64,000 nt of DNA from Veillonella seminalis (GCF_003992065.1 NZ_RQUZ01000007.1:1-64000); one strand, 5' to 3'; shown: positions 20,258-29,168, counted from the stretch's first letter. The notes: generated by a model not told the origin, from the letters alone. Numbers and translations are program-made.

Positions 20258-21616
20258 TCAACCCATAAACGGTAAGTTTGGCAGTTTAGGTAACATACCT
20301 TTTTTACCTTTACGCATAGATCCCATTTTTTTCATCATCTTCTGAGCTTCTTCAAATTGCTTAATCAAGCGATTTACATCCTGCACACGTGTACCGGAGC
20401 CCATGGCGATGCGTTTACGACGTGAGCCGTTCAATATTTTAGGATTCGTCTTTTCTTGCGGTGTCATCGATTGAATGATAGCCTCAATACGACGAATTTC
20501 TTTGCTGTCTAAATCTATATCTTTTAACTGATCTTTAACTTTACCCATGCCCGGAATCAATCCCAACAGATCTTGGAACTTACCCATTTTACGGACTTGG
20601 TTCATTTGTTTCAAGAAGTCATCCAAAGTGAATTCATTGCGCCGCATTTTGTCGGCCAATTCCTTCACTTCTTCCTCGTTTACCAGTTCCTTGGTTTTTT
20701 CAATCAAAGTACCCAAATCACCGAGGTCGAGGATACGGGATGCCATACCTTCCGGTCTGAATTCTTCGAGACCGTCCATTTTTTCACTGGTCCCCATGAA
20801 TTTAATCGGACGACCGGTTACGGATTTAATAGATAATGCGGCACCGCCTTTGGCGTCACCGTCAAGTTTCGTCATTACTACGCCGTCAATGCCGAGACGT
20901 TCGTTAAATGTCTGTGCCGTCTGTACCGCATCCTGACCGATCATGGCATCCACAACGAGGAGGATTTCATGAGGTCGTACGGATTGTTTGATATTGACTA
21001 ATTCCGTCATGAGGGTTTCGTCAATCGCCAAACGACCGGCCGTATCGATAATAACTACATCTTTAAGCATAGACGTGCTCGCCGCAATGGCGTCACGAGC
21101 TATATTTACAGGATTCGCCCCCGGCGTTTCATCGGCAAACACAGGAATATCTATCTGTTTACCAACGACCTGCAACTGCTTGATAGCGGCCGGACGATAT
21201 ACGTCAGCTGCCACCAACATAGGATGCTTACCTTTTTTACGCAAATAAACGGCTAATTTACCGGCAGTTGTTGTTTTACCGGCCCCTTGCAAACCAACGA
21301 GCATAATAATTGTCGGTGGTTTGGACGCAATCGCGATACCGCTCTGAACGCCGCCCAATAATTCGGTCAATTCGTCTTTAACAATTTTAATAACCGTTTG
21401 TACCGGGTTCAACGTACCGAATATTTCTTGACCAATGGCTTTTTCTTTAATGCTATTGATGAAGTCTTTAACTACGGCTAAGTTTACGTCCGCTTCAATC
21501 AAGGCTAAACGCACTTGACGCAGGGCTTGTTTCAGATCATCTTCGTCAATTTTGCCTTTACCTTTTAGGGATTTAAAAGCCTCTTCTAGTTTCTGGGTTA
21601 AATTGTCAAAAGCCAT
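20258..21616 (-). CDS. ffh: Signal recognition particle protein Ffh
   Basis: 452 residues from ATG 21616, which has GGAGGGG just upstream; the frame opens 7 codons earlier without a site. GTPase that binds signal peptides and SRP RNA and targets membrane proteins to SecYEG with FtsY. N domain first, then the G domain with GLQGAGKTTT (P loop), DTAGR and TKLDGDAKGGAAL, then the Met-rich M domain (MKKMGSMRKGKKGMLP at the end). It starts one base after the ylxM stop. The SRP RNA gene is not recognisable in this window. Confidence 0.97.
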   Translation of the reverse strand: MAFDNLTQKLEEAFKSLKGKGKIDEDDLKQALRQVRLALIEADVNLAVVKDFINSIKEKAIGQEIFGTLNPVQTVIKIVKDELTELLGGVQSGIAIASKPPTIIMLVGLQGAGKTTTAGKLAVYLRKKGKHPMLVAADVYRPAAIKQLQVVGKQIDIPVFADETPGANPVNIARDAIAASTSMLKDVVIIDTAGRLAIDETLMTELVNIKQSVRPHEILLVVDAMIGQDAVQTAQTFNERLGIDGVVMTKLDGDAKGGAALSIKSVTGRPIKFMGTSEKMDGLEEFRPEGMASRILDLGDLGTLIEKTKELVNEEEVKELADKMRRNEFTLDDFLKQMNQVRKMGKFQDLLGLIPGMGKVKDQLKDIDLDSKEIRRIEAIIQSMTPQEKTNPKILNGSRRKRIAMGSGTRVQDVNRLIKQFEEAQKMMKKMGSMRKGKKGMLPKLPNLPFMG

Positions 21617-21617
21617 C

Positions 21618-21968
21618 CTACCCCTCCATCTGTGCAACTAATTGATATAATGTATTTGTAGAAGTGCGAAACTCATCGTTTGCGGCACTTGCTTTTAATC
21701 TGTCTAATTCATTGCGCATGGCACTCATCAAACGTTCCCGTTCTTCATACTGAGCTACCAGGTGCAGCTTGCTTTCATACATTTCCAACAATTGTCTGGC
21801 GCGTTGCATATTGTCATATACGGCTTGACGCGATACGCCCATTTCTTCAGCAATTTCGGCCAATGACATATCGTCTTCATGGTGCAACACCAAACATTGA
21901 CGCTGACGCTCCGTCAAAAGAGCGCCATAGAAGTCCAACAGCAAGCTAATCAAAACGCGTTCTTCCAT
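21618..21968 (-). CDS. ylxM: YlxM-like helix-turn-helix protein (UPF0122)
   Basis: 116 residues. Sigma-70 region 4-like helix-turn-helix: LLLDFYGALLTERQRQCLVLHHEDDMSL split around residue 10-37, then AEIAEEMGVSRQAVYDNMQRA. The family is almost always encoded directly before ffh and is thought to modulate SRP activity or its expression. First gene of the operon, with a near-consensus promoter about 50 bases upstream. Confidence 0.92.
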   Translation of the reverse strand: MEERVLISLLLDFYGALLTERQRQCLVLHHEDDMSLAEIAEEMGVSRQAVYDNMQRARQLLEMYESKLHLVAQYEERERLMSAMRNELDRLKASAANDEFRTSTNTLYQLVAQMEG

Positions 21969-22014
21969 GTCAACTCACTCCTTCACGGTGTCAAGCTAAA
22001 AAACTTTACACGTT

Positions 22015-22043
22015 ATTTTAACAAAAGCAGTATACCCTGTCAA
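22015..22043 (-). promoter_or_regulatory. Promoter of the ylxM-ffh-trmD operon
   Basis: Minus strand: -35 TTGACA (22038-22043), 17-base spacer, -10 TAAAAT (22015-22020), 47 bases before the ylxM start. Confidence 0.8.
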
Positions 22044-22083
22044 GGACTTTTCCTTAACATCTGAAATTTATTGTTAATAACAG

Positions 22084-22115
22084 AAAAACACCACGATGCT
22101 CGCTTCATCGTGGTG
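22084..22115 (-). terminator. Strong hairpin terminator upstream of ylxM
   Basis: Perfect stem CACCACGATG (22089-22098) / CATCGTGGTG (22106-22115), loop of seven, with T5 on the minus strand and T4 on the plus strand, so it could work both ways. No minus-strand ORF ends near it; the next gene, copA, has its own terminator at 22428-22460. It therefore probably ends a separate non-coding transcript. Confidence 0.8.
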
Positions 22116-22427
22116 CTTTTCTTTCTCGGTAGTGAATATTGAATTTTTACCTTTATTAGCGTACAATTTGCAGCGCTCGCTAATAAGGAGATTAGAAAAT
22201 CAACTGAAAAACTGCTCGCTTCAGTCCCCCAGCTTCGTTCTCTACGGATAGTATATACCCACTTCCCGTATAAGTAAAATTGCCTCTTTTTATATCTGTT
22301 ATTACTAAAAGAAATAATGTATTTAATTAAGTAGAACCTTAATCTATATTGATAAATAACGTTGTTTCAGACTTGTCATCTTCTTTTATGTTAACTGAAG
22401 GTCCAAAAAGATTGTTAACAAACAATG
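22116..22427 (-). other. ORF-free segment between two terminators; possible non-coding RNA
   Basis: About 310 bases with no ORF and no recognised RNA family. On the minus strand it shows a hairpin TTATTAGCG (22153-22161) / CGCTAATAA (22178-22186), a short ACTGA/TCAGT hairpin (22203-22225), and GAAGCGAGCA occurring twice, once here (complement of about 22214-22223) and once in the terminator loop region. A distinct GC-richer patch (22205-22270) stands out from AT-rich flanks. No convincing promoter was found. It could also be remnant sequence. Confidence 0.35.
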
Positions 22428-22460
22428 AAAAATCGAGGTTAACGTTAATTAACCTCGATT
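22428..22460 (-). terminator. Terminator of the csoR-copA operon
   Basis: Perfect 12-base stem AATCGAGGTTAA (22431-22442) / TTAACCTCGATT (22449-22460), followed on the minus strand by TTTTTC. About 135 bases past the copA stop codon; the gap between holds only AT-rich sequence with repeated AACTCA-like words. Confidence 0.8.
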
Positions 22461-22594
22461 CAACAAGTTTAGCCTTTATGTAATTCAGCTTATAGTTAAC
22501 TTATATGTGACTCATACTCAGTTTATATATAACTCAGATACAACTCACAGCCGATTAACTTAAATTTCATTGACTCAATTCAACTATCCTGCAA

Positions 22595-24763
22595 TCAATT
22601 AAGTTTAGCTCTTTTTAACCGAAGGGCATTCGTAACAACCGTAACGGAACTGAAAGCCATTGCCGTACCGGCTACGATTGGTGTTAACATGCCGATAGCG
22701 GCCAATGGAATACCAAGACTGTTGAAAATAAGAGCCCAGAAGAGGTTCTGACGAATATTCGTCATAGTCTTGCGGCTTAGAGTTACGGACTGAACCAACG
22801 TGTTCAAATCATTACGAACAAGTACGATATCAGCTGCTTCAACAGCAATATCAGTACCGTTACCGATGGCAAAACCAATATCAGCCAAGGTCAAAGCAGG
22901 TGCGTCATTAATGCCGTCACCAACCATACCTACTACTTTACCGGCTTTACGTAATTCATCAATCTTACCGGATTTATCCTGCGGCAATACTTCCGCCATA
23001 ACATGTTTAATACCAACTTTATCGGCAATGTATTGAGCGGTACGACGGTTATCACCGGTGAGCATCCAAACTTCAATGCCACGATCTTGTAAGGTTTTAA
23101 TAACTTCCGGAACTTCCGGACGCACTTCATCTTCTACAGCCCACAAAGCTCTGATTTCACCGCCTACGGCTAAGAGCGATACGGAAGCGCCGCGTTCTTC
23201 TTCGGCAAGCACGGCTTTTTCAATCGTTTCATTCATATAACCTAAGGACTGCATCCAACGGCTGTGACCTAATTGAACCATCTGATTATCTACCACAGCT
23301 TCGAGGCCATGGCCTGGAACTTCTTTAAAACCGGTAACGTTCGGCAATACACCATTCCCCAATTCATTAGTACCGTAAGCTGCCATAGCTTTGGCAATAG
23401 GGTGAGTAGTCAAACCTTCGATAGCGGTCATGATACCCGTATTTTCTTTGGCATCACCGGCGAAGTTAACGGTTTTACTTACCATCAAAGTACCCTTAGT
23501 GATAGTACCGGTTTTATCCAATACGATGGCATCTAATTTGCCGGCACGTTCAAGGAATTCGGCACTCTTAATCAAAATGCCGTGTTCAGCACCCAAACCG
23601 GAACCTACCATGATAGAGGTTGGCGTTGCCAAACCTAACGCACATGGGCAAGCGATAACCAATACGGCTGTACCATGCATAAGAGCTACGCCCCAAGTGG
23701 CATCAAAACCAAAGTACCATACTAAGGAAGTTAATACAGCTAAAGCAATAACGGTCGGTACGAAGTAAGCGGCTACTACGTCGGCTACACGTTGAATGGA
23801 AGCTTTAGAAGTCTGCGCTGCTTCTACGACTTTAATAATCTGAGACAACATGGTATCGGAACCGATTTTTTCGGCACGCATTGTGAATACACCGGTTTCG
23901 TTAACGGTTGCACCGATAACTTTGCTGTCAACTGTTTTTTCAACCGGCAAGCTTTCACCGGTCAACAAGGATTCGTTAACAGCCGATTGACCTTCAATGA
24001 CAACACCGTCTACCGGAACTTTTTCACCGGCACGAACTTGAAGAATATCGCCGACCTGAACTTCAGCGGTAGGAACGTCTACCCATTGGCCGTCACGCTG
24101 CACATGAGAAATACTTGGTGTTAAACCCATCAATTTTTCAAGAGCTTCAGATGTACGACCTTTAGCCACTTCTTCAAGAACCTTACCTAATAAGATAAAG
24201 GTAATCAACCAAGCGGACGTTTCAAAGTATAAATCGTGGCTGCCCACAGACATATTGTAAATGCTGAATAAGTAAGCTACCGTAGTACCTAAGGCAACCA
24301 ACACATCCATAGTCAAGGAACCGCTCTTAATAGCACTCCAAGCACCTTTATAGAACACGAGGCCCGGACCGAACTGAGCAACAGTTGCCAATACAAGTTC
24401 TACCCACGCCGGTAACATAGGCCATCCGAAGAAATGGCTGCCCATCATGCTGACCATCATTGGGATAGCCATAACAGCGGCAATAATCATACGATACAAT
24501 TGAGGTTTGTAATTTACTTTTTCAAGTTTTTGAACCCCTTCTTCAGCCAAGGTAGCACCAAAACCGATACCGGTGATAGCTTTAATTACGTCATCAGGGG
24601 TTACCTTGCTGTCATCCGTATAGGTAACACTGCCTTTACGGGTTAAAAGGTTAACCTTTACATCAGCCACACCATCCATACGGCTGACTACTTTTTCAAC
24701 ACGACCGACACAGGCTGCACAGTGCATGCCGGTAATGTCAAATTCATTACTCTTTTGACTCAT
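22595..24763 (-). CDS. copA: Copper-exporting P1B-type ATPase CopA
   Basis: 722 residues from ATG 24763 (an in-frame GTG three codons earlier is less well placed behind AAAGGA). Pumps Cu(I) out of the cytoplasm. One N-terminal heavy-metal domain with GMHCAAC (Cys15, Cys18), eight expected helices, actuator TGES (268-271), the intramembrane CPC metal site (372-374), phosphorylation site DKTGT (416-420), HP motif THPIAKA and the hinge [10 protein letters not shown]. The CPC plus MxxSS-type C-terminal helix marks the copper subgroup. Downstream of csoR, the copper sensor, in one operon. Confidence 0.94.
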   Translation of the reverse strand: MSQKSNEFDITGMHCAACVGRVEKVVSRMDGVADVKVNLLTRKGSVTYTDDSKVTPDDVIKAITGIGFGATLAEEGVQKLEKVNYKPQLYRMIIAAVMAIPMMVSMMGSHFFGWPMLPAWVELVLATVAQFGPGLVFYKGAWSAIKSGSLTMDVLVALGTTVAYLFSIYNMSVGSHDLYFETSAWLITFILLGKVLEEVAKGRTSEALEKLMGLTPSISHVQRDGQWVDVPTAEVQVGDILQVRAGEKVPVDGVVIEGQSAVNESLLTGESLPVEKTVDSKVIGATVNETGVFTMRAEKIGSDTMLSQIIKVVEAAQTSKASIQRVADVVAAYFVPTVIALAVLTSLVWYFGFDATWGVALMHGTAVLVIACPCALGLATPTSIMVGSGLGAEHGILIKSAEFLERAGKLDAIVLDKTGTITKGTLMVSKTVNFAGDAKENTGIMTAIEGLTTHPIAKAMAAYGTNELGNGVLPNVTGFKEVPGHGLEAVVDNQMVQLGHSRWMQSLGYMNETIEKAVLAEEERGASVSLLAVGGEIRALWAVEDEVRPEVPEVIKTLQDRGIEVWMLTGDNRRTAQYIADKVGIKHVMAEVLPQDKSGKIDELRKAGKVVGMVGDGINDAPALTLADIGFAIGNGTDIAVEAADIVLVRNDLNTLVQSVTLSRKTMTNIRQNLFWALIFNSLGIPLAAIGMLTPIVAGTAMAFSSVTVVTNALRLKRAKLN

Positions 24764-24858
24764 ATATAACACATCCTTTGTTCTCTGTCTCTAATACTGC
24801 ATCTTCTTATCAGAAAATGGCGTTACAATCCATTTATTAATACTATAATTCATATATA

Positions 24859-25128
24859 TTATTTATGTAACGATTTATATACGCCCATCAATTCGGTAAT
24901 GGCATCATCTTCCTTGCCCTTTTTAATGGCGTCCACTACACATGAGCGGGAATGACTTTCTAACATTAGAAGACCAACTTGATATAAAGCCGCTCTTACG
25001 GCACCAATCTGTTGTAACACTTCCACACAATAACGATGATCGTCAATCATCTTTTCGATGCCCTCGACCTGGCCTTTAATACGACGTAAACGACGACTTA
25101 ATTTTTCCATTTCCATATCTGTCAGCAT
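24859..25128 (-). CDS. csoR: Copper-sensing repressor CsoR
   Basis: 89 residues, all-helical DUF156/CsoR family. The Cu(I) ligands of CsoR are all present as Cys34, His59 and Cys63 (in RYCVEVL and ESHSRSCV), which separates it from formaldehyde (FrmR) or nickel (RcnR) relatives. Apo-CsoR represses and copper releases it. AAGGAGG precedes the ATG. A perfect CsoR-type operator lies in its own leader, so autoregulation with copA is expected. Confidence 0.92.
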   Translation of the reverse strand: MLTDMEMEKLSRRLRRIKGQVEGIEKMIDDHRYCVEVLQQIGAVRAALYQVGLLMLESHSRSCVVDAIKKGKEDDAITELMGVYKSLHK

Positions 25129-25213
25129 CTTAATTCCTCCTTACCTCTATCTGAACAGTTACTCTTAAGTAGCTGTACTAACGGAATTCATCGGGGATTT
25201 TTATCTCCTCTCG

Positions 25214-25232
25214 GATACCCCATGGGGGTATC
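25214..25232. promoter_or_regulatory. CsoR operator in the csoR-copA leader
   Basis: Perfect 8-3-8 palindrome GATACCCC-ATG-GGGGTATC, matching the known CsoR operator type (TACCC...GGGGTA). It lies just downstream of the expected transcription start of csoR-copA, suited to repression. Confidence 0.85.
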
Positions 25233-25245
25233 TCATCTGTATATT

Positions 25246-25274
25246 ATGTTAAACCTTCTCATTAAAAACGTCAA
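25246..25274 (-). promoter_or_regulatory. Promoter of csoR-copA
   Basis: Minus strand: -35 TTGACG (25269-25274), 17-base spacer, -10 TAACAT (25246-25251). The operator follows within about 20 bases. A GGGGGTAT half-site (25278-25285) lies immediately upstream of the -35. Confidence 0.7.
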
Positions 25275-25346
25275 CAAGGGGGTATTGTTAAATCGGCGAA
25301 AATTACGTATCATAAAATAAACGAAAAACATTTGCCCGAATAAGGC

Positions 25347-25375
25347 TTTACAAGCGGTCTATACGCCGCTACACT
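25347..25375 (+). promoter_or_regulatory. Promoter of the IMPACT-family gene
   Basis: Plus strand: -35 TTTACA (25347-25352), 17-base spacer, -10 TACACT (25370-25375), 69 bases before the start codon. Divergent from the csoR promoter. Confidence 0.65.
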
Positions 25376-25443
25376 ATATTGAAAAACATTGTTTTGATAA
25401 ACTCTATCAATCTTTTTTAAAGATTTTCTAACAGGGGGTATAT

Positions 25444-26076
25444 ATGAAATCCTATATTACGGTCGCCAAAGAGCATCGTATTGAATATATTGTCGAAAAA
25501 TCCCGCTTTATCGCCACCGCTATTCCCTGCGAAACAGAAGAAGAAGCACAGGCCGGTATTGCCCGCATCAATAAAGAGTTTTGGGATGCCACACATAACT
25601 GCACGGCCTACGCCTTAGGTCCCGGTCAAGAACAGCAACGCTCCTCGGATAACGGTGAACCGTCCGGTACGGCCGGCAAACCGATGCTCGAAGTTTTGAA
25701 AAAAACAGGCATCACCAACACCTTAATCGTGGTGACTCGTTATTTCGGCGGTATTAAACTCGGTGCCGGCGGACTCATCAGAACTTATTCGCACAGTGCG
25801 GCGGAAGTTATTCACGACGCGCCGAAAACCTTATATGCACCACGACAAATCGTGTCACTTACTATCAACTACAGCTATTACGGTGCTATCGAGCGCTTCT
25901 TGCAGGAACAGAACTTTCACTACGAATCAGAATTTGCAGAACAAGTAAAACTATTGATTTACGTTGATCCCGATGAAGTCGCAGCCCTCGAAACAACCAT
26001 GACCAACCTAACTAACGGTCAACAGGCTTGGGAACTGTTGGAAGCCAAAATGGTGGCTCTACCCTACACCGAATAA
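25444..26076 (+). CDS. yigZ: IMPACT/YigZ family protein
   Basis: 210 residues. N-terminal UPF0029/IMPACT domain with EYIVEKSRFIA, ATHNCTAYALG and the signature DNGEPSGTAGKPML, then TRYFGGIKLGAGGLIRTY, followed by a C-terminal DUF1949 ferredoxin-like domain (from about residue 140). Bacterial members are of uncertain function; the eukaryotic homologue regulates translation via GCN1. Start ATG 25444 follows CAGGGGGT, which is both ribosome site and a GGGGGTAT half-site. First of the few plus-strand genes here. Confidence 0.9.
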   Translation: MKSYITVAKEHRIEYIVEKSRFIATAIPCETEEEAQAGIARINKEFWDATHNCTAYALGPGQEQQRSSDNGEPSGTAGKPMLEVLKKTGITNTLIVVTRYFGGIKLGAGGLIRTYSHSAAEVIHDAPKTLYAPRQIVSLTINYSYYGAIERFLQEQNFHYESEFAEQVKLLIYVDPDEVAALETTMTNLTNGQQAWELLEAKMVALPYTE

Positions 26077-26121
26077 GCTGATATAACTATATACTCACCG
26101 GAATAGCCTTGCTTAACACAA

Positions 26122-26136
26122 TACCCACCGGGGGTA
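26122..26136. promoter_or_regulatory. CsoR-type operator between yigZ and the LysR gene
   Basis: TACCC-ACCGG-GGGTA, 15 bases, the same dyad type as the csoR operator but less perfect. It lies 46 bases past the yigZ stop and about 170 bases upstream of the LysR start. Confidence 0.5.
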
Positions 26137-26184
26137 CTATATATGGCATTTATTACTCGTTTAAACAAGCTTATGTAGCTTTTA

Positions 26185-26198
26185 TACCCACTGGGGTA
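26185..26198. promoter_or_regulatory. CsoR-type operator abutting the LysR promoter
   Basis: TACCC-ACTG-GGGTA, ending one base before the -35 of the LysR promoter. Together with the site at 26122-26136 it suggests copper or a related signal could control this promoter; this is inference from motif similarity. Confidence 0.55.
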
Positions 26199-26227
26199 CT
26201 GACAAATATATCGTACCATAGTACAAT
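26199..26227 (+). promoter_or_regulatory. Promoter of the LysR gene
   Basis: Plus strand: -35 CTGACA (26199-26204), 17-base spacer, -10 TACAAT (26222-26227), 80 bases before the start codon. Confidence 0.65.
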
Positions 26228-26306
26228 ATATATTAAACATATAGTAAAGTAGTACGCCCAAAACTACATGTCATGACAATCTAACTTGGAAACAGGGAGG
26301 ATTCTC

Positions 26307-27197
26307 ATGGACACATCATATTATTACAATTTCATTATCTTGGTACAAACAGGCAATATGACTCAGGCTGCCAACATTTTACACATCACACAACCGGCCC
26401 TGAGCAAACAGCTTAAATATTTGGAAGCCGAATTCGGTACGCCCCTCCTGCACATAAAACGCGGTCAACGAGGGGCTAATTTTCGTCTCACTGAAGCAGG
26501 TCGCATCTTCTATGAAAAAGCACAGCAACTTTGTGCCATTGAAGAAGCTGCTTACGAAGATGTAAAACGCTTAAATTCGGCCGTAGAAGGAACACTCCGC
26601 ATCAGCTCGTCCGCATCACGTTCAACCGGACTAATACAGCAATATTTACAGGCTTTTTCACAAAAGCACCCGTCCGTACGCTACGAGATTTACGAAGGTC
26701 TCATGAGTGACGTCACGGAATCACTATTGAACGGACGCACGGAAATCGGTCTTTGCAACTCGCAAATGGTGGATACCAGTCGCTTTGATATCCTCTTTAC
26801 CCAACCGGAATCACTCTACGCAGTCTTTCGCAATGATGTTTTTTGGAACAGTCAGGAAAAAGAAAGTCTTACGTGGGATGAGATTGCTCGTTGCCCACTG
26901 AGCCTATCCGGCGGATCGGTACGCATGCTCATGCAAAGTGCCAGTCGCCTTTTCAATAACCTGAATGTCATTTCCGTCACAACGACCAAAAGCTCAGCCA
27001 TTGAATGGGCTCAACTCGGTCGCTCGGTGGCTATCATACCGATGGATACGCAGGAAAAAGTACATGGTCGCAAAATATCACGTATTCGCCTGCCCGAATT
27101 GTCTACCGGTTTTCACAAAAGTTTTATTATCGTGAAAGGTCATACGCCTTCCCTTGTGAGCAAACAATTCTTAGAGTTCTACCAAGGAATGATGTAA
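26307..27197 (+). CDS. LysR-family transcriptional regulator
   Basis: 296 residues from ATG 26307, behind GGGAGG; an in-frame TTG seven codons earlier overlaps that site. N-terminal winged helix-turn-helix (about 1-60) with NMTQAANILHITQPALSKQL, then a linker helix and the periplasmic-binding-like effector domain (about 90-296, ISSSASRSTGLIQQY at its start). Unlike the usual arrangement there is no divergently transcribed target gene. Its own upstream region carries two CsoR-type dyads. The likely effector is unknown. Confidence 0.88.
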   Translation: MDTSYYYNFIILVQTGNMTQAANILHITQPALSKQLKYLEAEFGTPLLHIKRGQRGANFRLTEAGRIFYEKAQQLCAIEEAAYEDVKRLNSAVEGTLRISSSASRSTGLIQQYLQAFSQKHPSVRYEIYEGLMSDVTESLLNGRTEIGLCNSQMVDTSRFDILFTQPESLYAVFRNDVFWNSQEKESLTWDEIARCPLSLSGGSVRMLMQSASRLFNNLNVISVTTTKSSAIEWAQLGRSVAIIPMDTQEKVHGRKISRIRLPELSTGFHKSFIIVKGHTPSLVSKQFLEFYQGMM

Positions 27198-27251
27198 ATA
27201 AATTAAAAAATGTAAAATTCCATAAATCTTTATATTTCTATATTTATAAAA

Positions 27252-27280
27252 TTGAATATTGTCATATTTTATGATACACT
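27252..27280 (+). promoter_or_regulatory. Promoter before the CPYC protein gene
   Basis: Plus strand: -35 TTGAAT (27252-27257), 17-base spacer, -10 TACACT (27275-27280). The expected start falls inside the hairpin that follows. Confidence 0.6.
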
Positions 27281-27282
27281 AA

Positions 27283-27314
27283 GGGTAGTGGTACAGTAAC
27301 CACTACCCCTTTTT
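27283..27314 (+). terminator. Terminator-like hairpin between the LysR gene and the CPYC gene
   Basis: Perfect 10-base stem GGGTAGTGGT (27283-27292) / ACCACTACCC (27299-27308) then CTTTTT. Most simply the terminator of the LysR gene. It begins two bases after the -10 of the promoter above, so a transcript from that promoter would start within the left arm. Confidence 0.75.
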
Positions 27315-27352
27315 AATATTTCATTTTGTTAATACGAAAAGGATAGATAACT

Positions 27353-27628
27353 ATGAAAGAAATTTTAGGATTCCACTTAAATGGTTGCCCTTATTGCAAA
27401 AACGCATTCAAAGCCATCGACGAATTGAAAGCTGAAAATCCACAATACAAAGATATTAAAATTAACTGGGTAGAAGATCAGGATGCTCATGAATTATTCA
27501 AAACTCATCCGTATGAATACTATCCAAACCTTTGGTTCGACTTGGATAAACAGTATGAAGCTCATCCGGGCGAAACTTACGAAGAAACTAAGAGCTTGAT
27601 CAAAGCTGTCTTCGACAAAGCTTTATAA
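27353..27628 (+). CDS. Glutaredoxin/thioredoxin-fold protein with CPYC motif
   Basis: 91 residues. The redox motif CPYC (Cys12, Cys15) follows a first strand EILGFHLNG, as in glutaredoxins. The remainder is short for thioredoxin but normal for glutaredoxin-like proteins, and the cis-Pro region may be YYPNLWFD. It should reduce disulfides or handle thiol-bound substrates in the cytoplasm; the partner is unknown. AAAAGGAT precedes the ATG, and it is monocistronic between two hairpins. Confidence 0.8.
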   Translation: MKEILGFHLNGCPYCKNAFKAIDELKAENPQYKDIKINWVEDQDAHELFKTHPYEYYPNLWFDLDKQYEAHPGETYEETKSLIKAVFDKAL

Positions 27629-27668
27629 TCCTAAACCTATAACAACATATCGTTTAGTAAGCAAAATA

Positions 27669-27709
27669 AAAGAGTTCATCGGGTCATACGACTCAGTGAA
27701 CTCTTTTTT
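27669..27709. terminator. Bidirectional terminator between the CPYC gene and cycA
   Basis: Stem AAAGAGTTCA (27669-27678) / TGAACTCTTT (27697-27706) with an inner GGGTC/GACTC stem. T7 follows on the plus strand and an A-rich run precedes it, so it can serve both convergent genes. Confidence 0.85.
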
Positions 27710-27785
27710 GTGCCTTATCAGGCCGTTTTATTTAATTATAATAAATTACTTTTCCCTATAGCTTCTTTGTACCCTATCCTGACAA

Positions 27786-29144
27786 CTAGGCAATTTCCTT
27801 CTTCAATTGATAAATCAAGAGCAGCATAATGAACCATACCGGCGTTACGAATAAAGCAACTCTCGTAGCCGGGTTAAAGGCCAAAGTTACGATAACAAAA
27901 GCAAAGAACGCCAATACCAAATAGTTCAAGAATGGGAACAACGGCATTTTAAAAATACTCTTAGCCGCCAAATCAGGACGTTTACGGATAAACTTCATGT
28001 GACAAATGGTGATGATACCCCAAATGTACAAGAAGCAGAATGTTGCCACACTCGATATAATAACGAATACACCTTCGGCCACAACATACTGTAAAGCAAC
28101 AACCAAACAGATTACCAATACGGATAAGAACAAAGCATTGGCCGGTACCTGTTTGCTCGTCAAAATTTCAAGAATACCCGGTGCATGATTGCGCTTGGCT
28201 AACGAATAGAGTAAGCGACTGGTACTGAACACACCGCTGTTACAAGCAGACGCTGCCGATGTAAGGACTACAAAATTAACCATAGATGCCGCCCCCACAA
28301 TGCCGACCGCCAAGAAAACTTCAACGAACGGACTGCGGTCCGGATTTACGGAATCCCATGGGAAAATGCTCATGATAACGCCAAGTGCTCCCACGTAGAA
28401 CAAAATAATACGTACCGGAATACTGTTAATGGATTTAGGAATAACCTTCTGAGGATTTTCCGTTTCACCGGCTGTTAAGCCTACCAGTTCAATACCCGCA
28501 AAGGCAAACACAACCATTTGGAATGATTGGATAAAGCCGTCCATCCCTTTCGGGAACCAACCGCCATGACTCCATAAATTACTGAAACTGGCTACGCCTA
28601 CCGAAGTCGGTTGACCGGTCAATATAAAATACAAACCTAACACGATGAGGGCGATGATGGCAATGACTTTAATACAGGCAAACCAAAACTCCAACTCACC
28701 GAATAATTTTACCGTCAACAGATTCATGAGCAGTAAAATTATGAGGGTTATAAGGCTTGGTATCCACGCTTCAATGGACGGGAACCAATACTTAACATAA
28801 ATCCCTACGGCCGTGATATCGGCCATGGCTACGGAGATCCAACAGAACCAGTAGGTCCAGCCCGTAACAAAGGCTGTTTTCTCACCCATATAATCCTGCA
28901 CAAATTCAATAAACGTGTGGTACTCCGTGTTCGATAAGAGTAACTCTCCAAGGGCTCGCATCATCAAAAAACAAATGATACCGGTAATGATGTAGGCAAA
29001 TAAAATAGCCGGCCCCGTCAAGGCTATGGAATGGCCCGATCCCAAAAACAGACCTGTTCCGATAGCGCCCCCGATGGCAATCAACTGCACATGGCGGTTC
29101 TTAAGCCCCCTATTGAGGGTTTGCTCTTTTTCCAAGTCACTCAC
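27786..29144 (-). CDS. cycA: Amino acid permease, CycA-like (D-Ala/D-Ser/Gly)
   Basis: 452 residues with about twelve helices, amino acid/polyamine/organocation superfamily. The opening RHVQLIAIGGAIGTGLFLGSG is the family substrate/ion site. Several stretches agree closely with E. coli CycA as I remember it (TGWTYWFCW, FAGIELVGLTAGET, NFVVLTSAASACNSGVFSTSR, SIFKMPL), so the D-alanine, D-serine and glycine importer is the best guess, with other amino acids possible. It has its own promoter with an overlapping dyad, and shares a terminator with the convergent CPYC gene. Confidence 0.82.
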   Translation of the reverse strand: MSDLEKEQTLNRGLKNRHVQLIAIGGAIGTGLFLGSGHSIALTGPAILFAYIITGIICFLMMRALGELLLSNTEYHTFIEFVQDYMGEKTAFVTGWTYWFCWISVAMADITAVGIYVKYWFPSIEAWIPSLITLIILLLMNLLTVKLFGELEFWFACIKVIAIIALIVLGLYFILTGQPTSVGVASFSNLWSHGGWFPKGMDGFIQSFQMVVFAFAGIELVGLTAGETENPQKVIPKSINSIPVRIILFYVGALGVIMSIFPWDSVNPDRSPFVEVFLAVGIVGAASMVNFVVLTSAASACNSGVFSTSRLLYSLAKRNHAPGILEILTSKQVPANALFLSVLVICLVVALQYVVAEGVFVIISSVATFCFLYIWGIITICHMKFIRKRPDLAAKSIFKMPLFPFLNYLVLAFFAFVIVTLAFNPATRVALFVTPVWFIMLLLIYQLKKEIA

Positions 29145-29168
29145 TCCTCTACCTATAATTTTTGTATT

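Noticed and set aside
26064-26261. Minus-strand 65-codon ORF over the CsoR-type dyads
   Set aside because: It overlaps the end of yigZ, has no ribosome site, and its codons are produced by the operator and promoter sequences.
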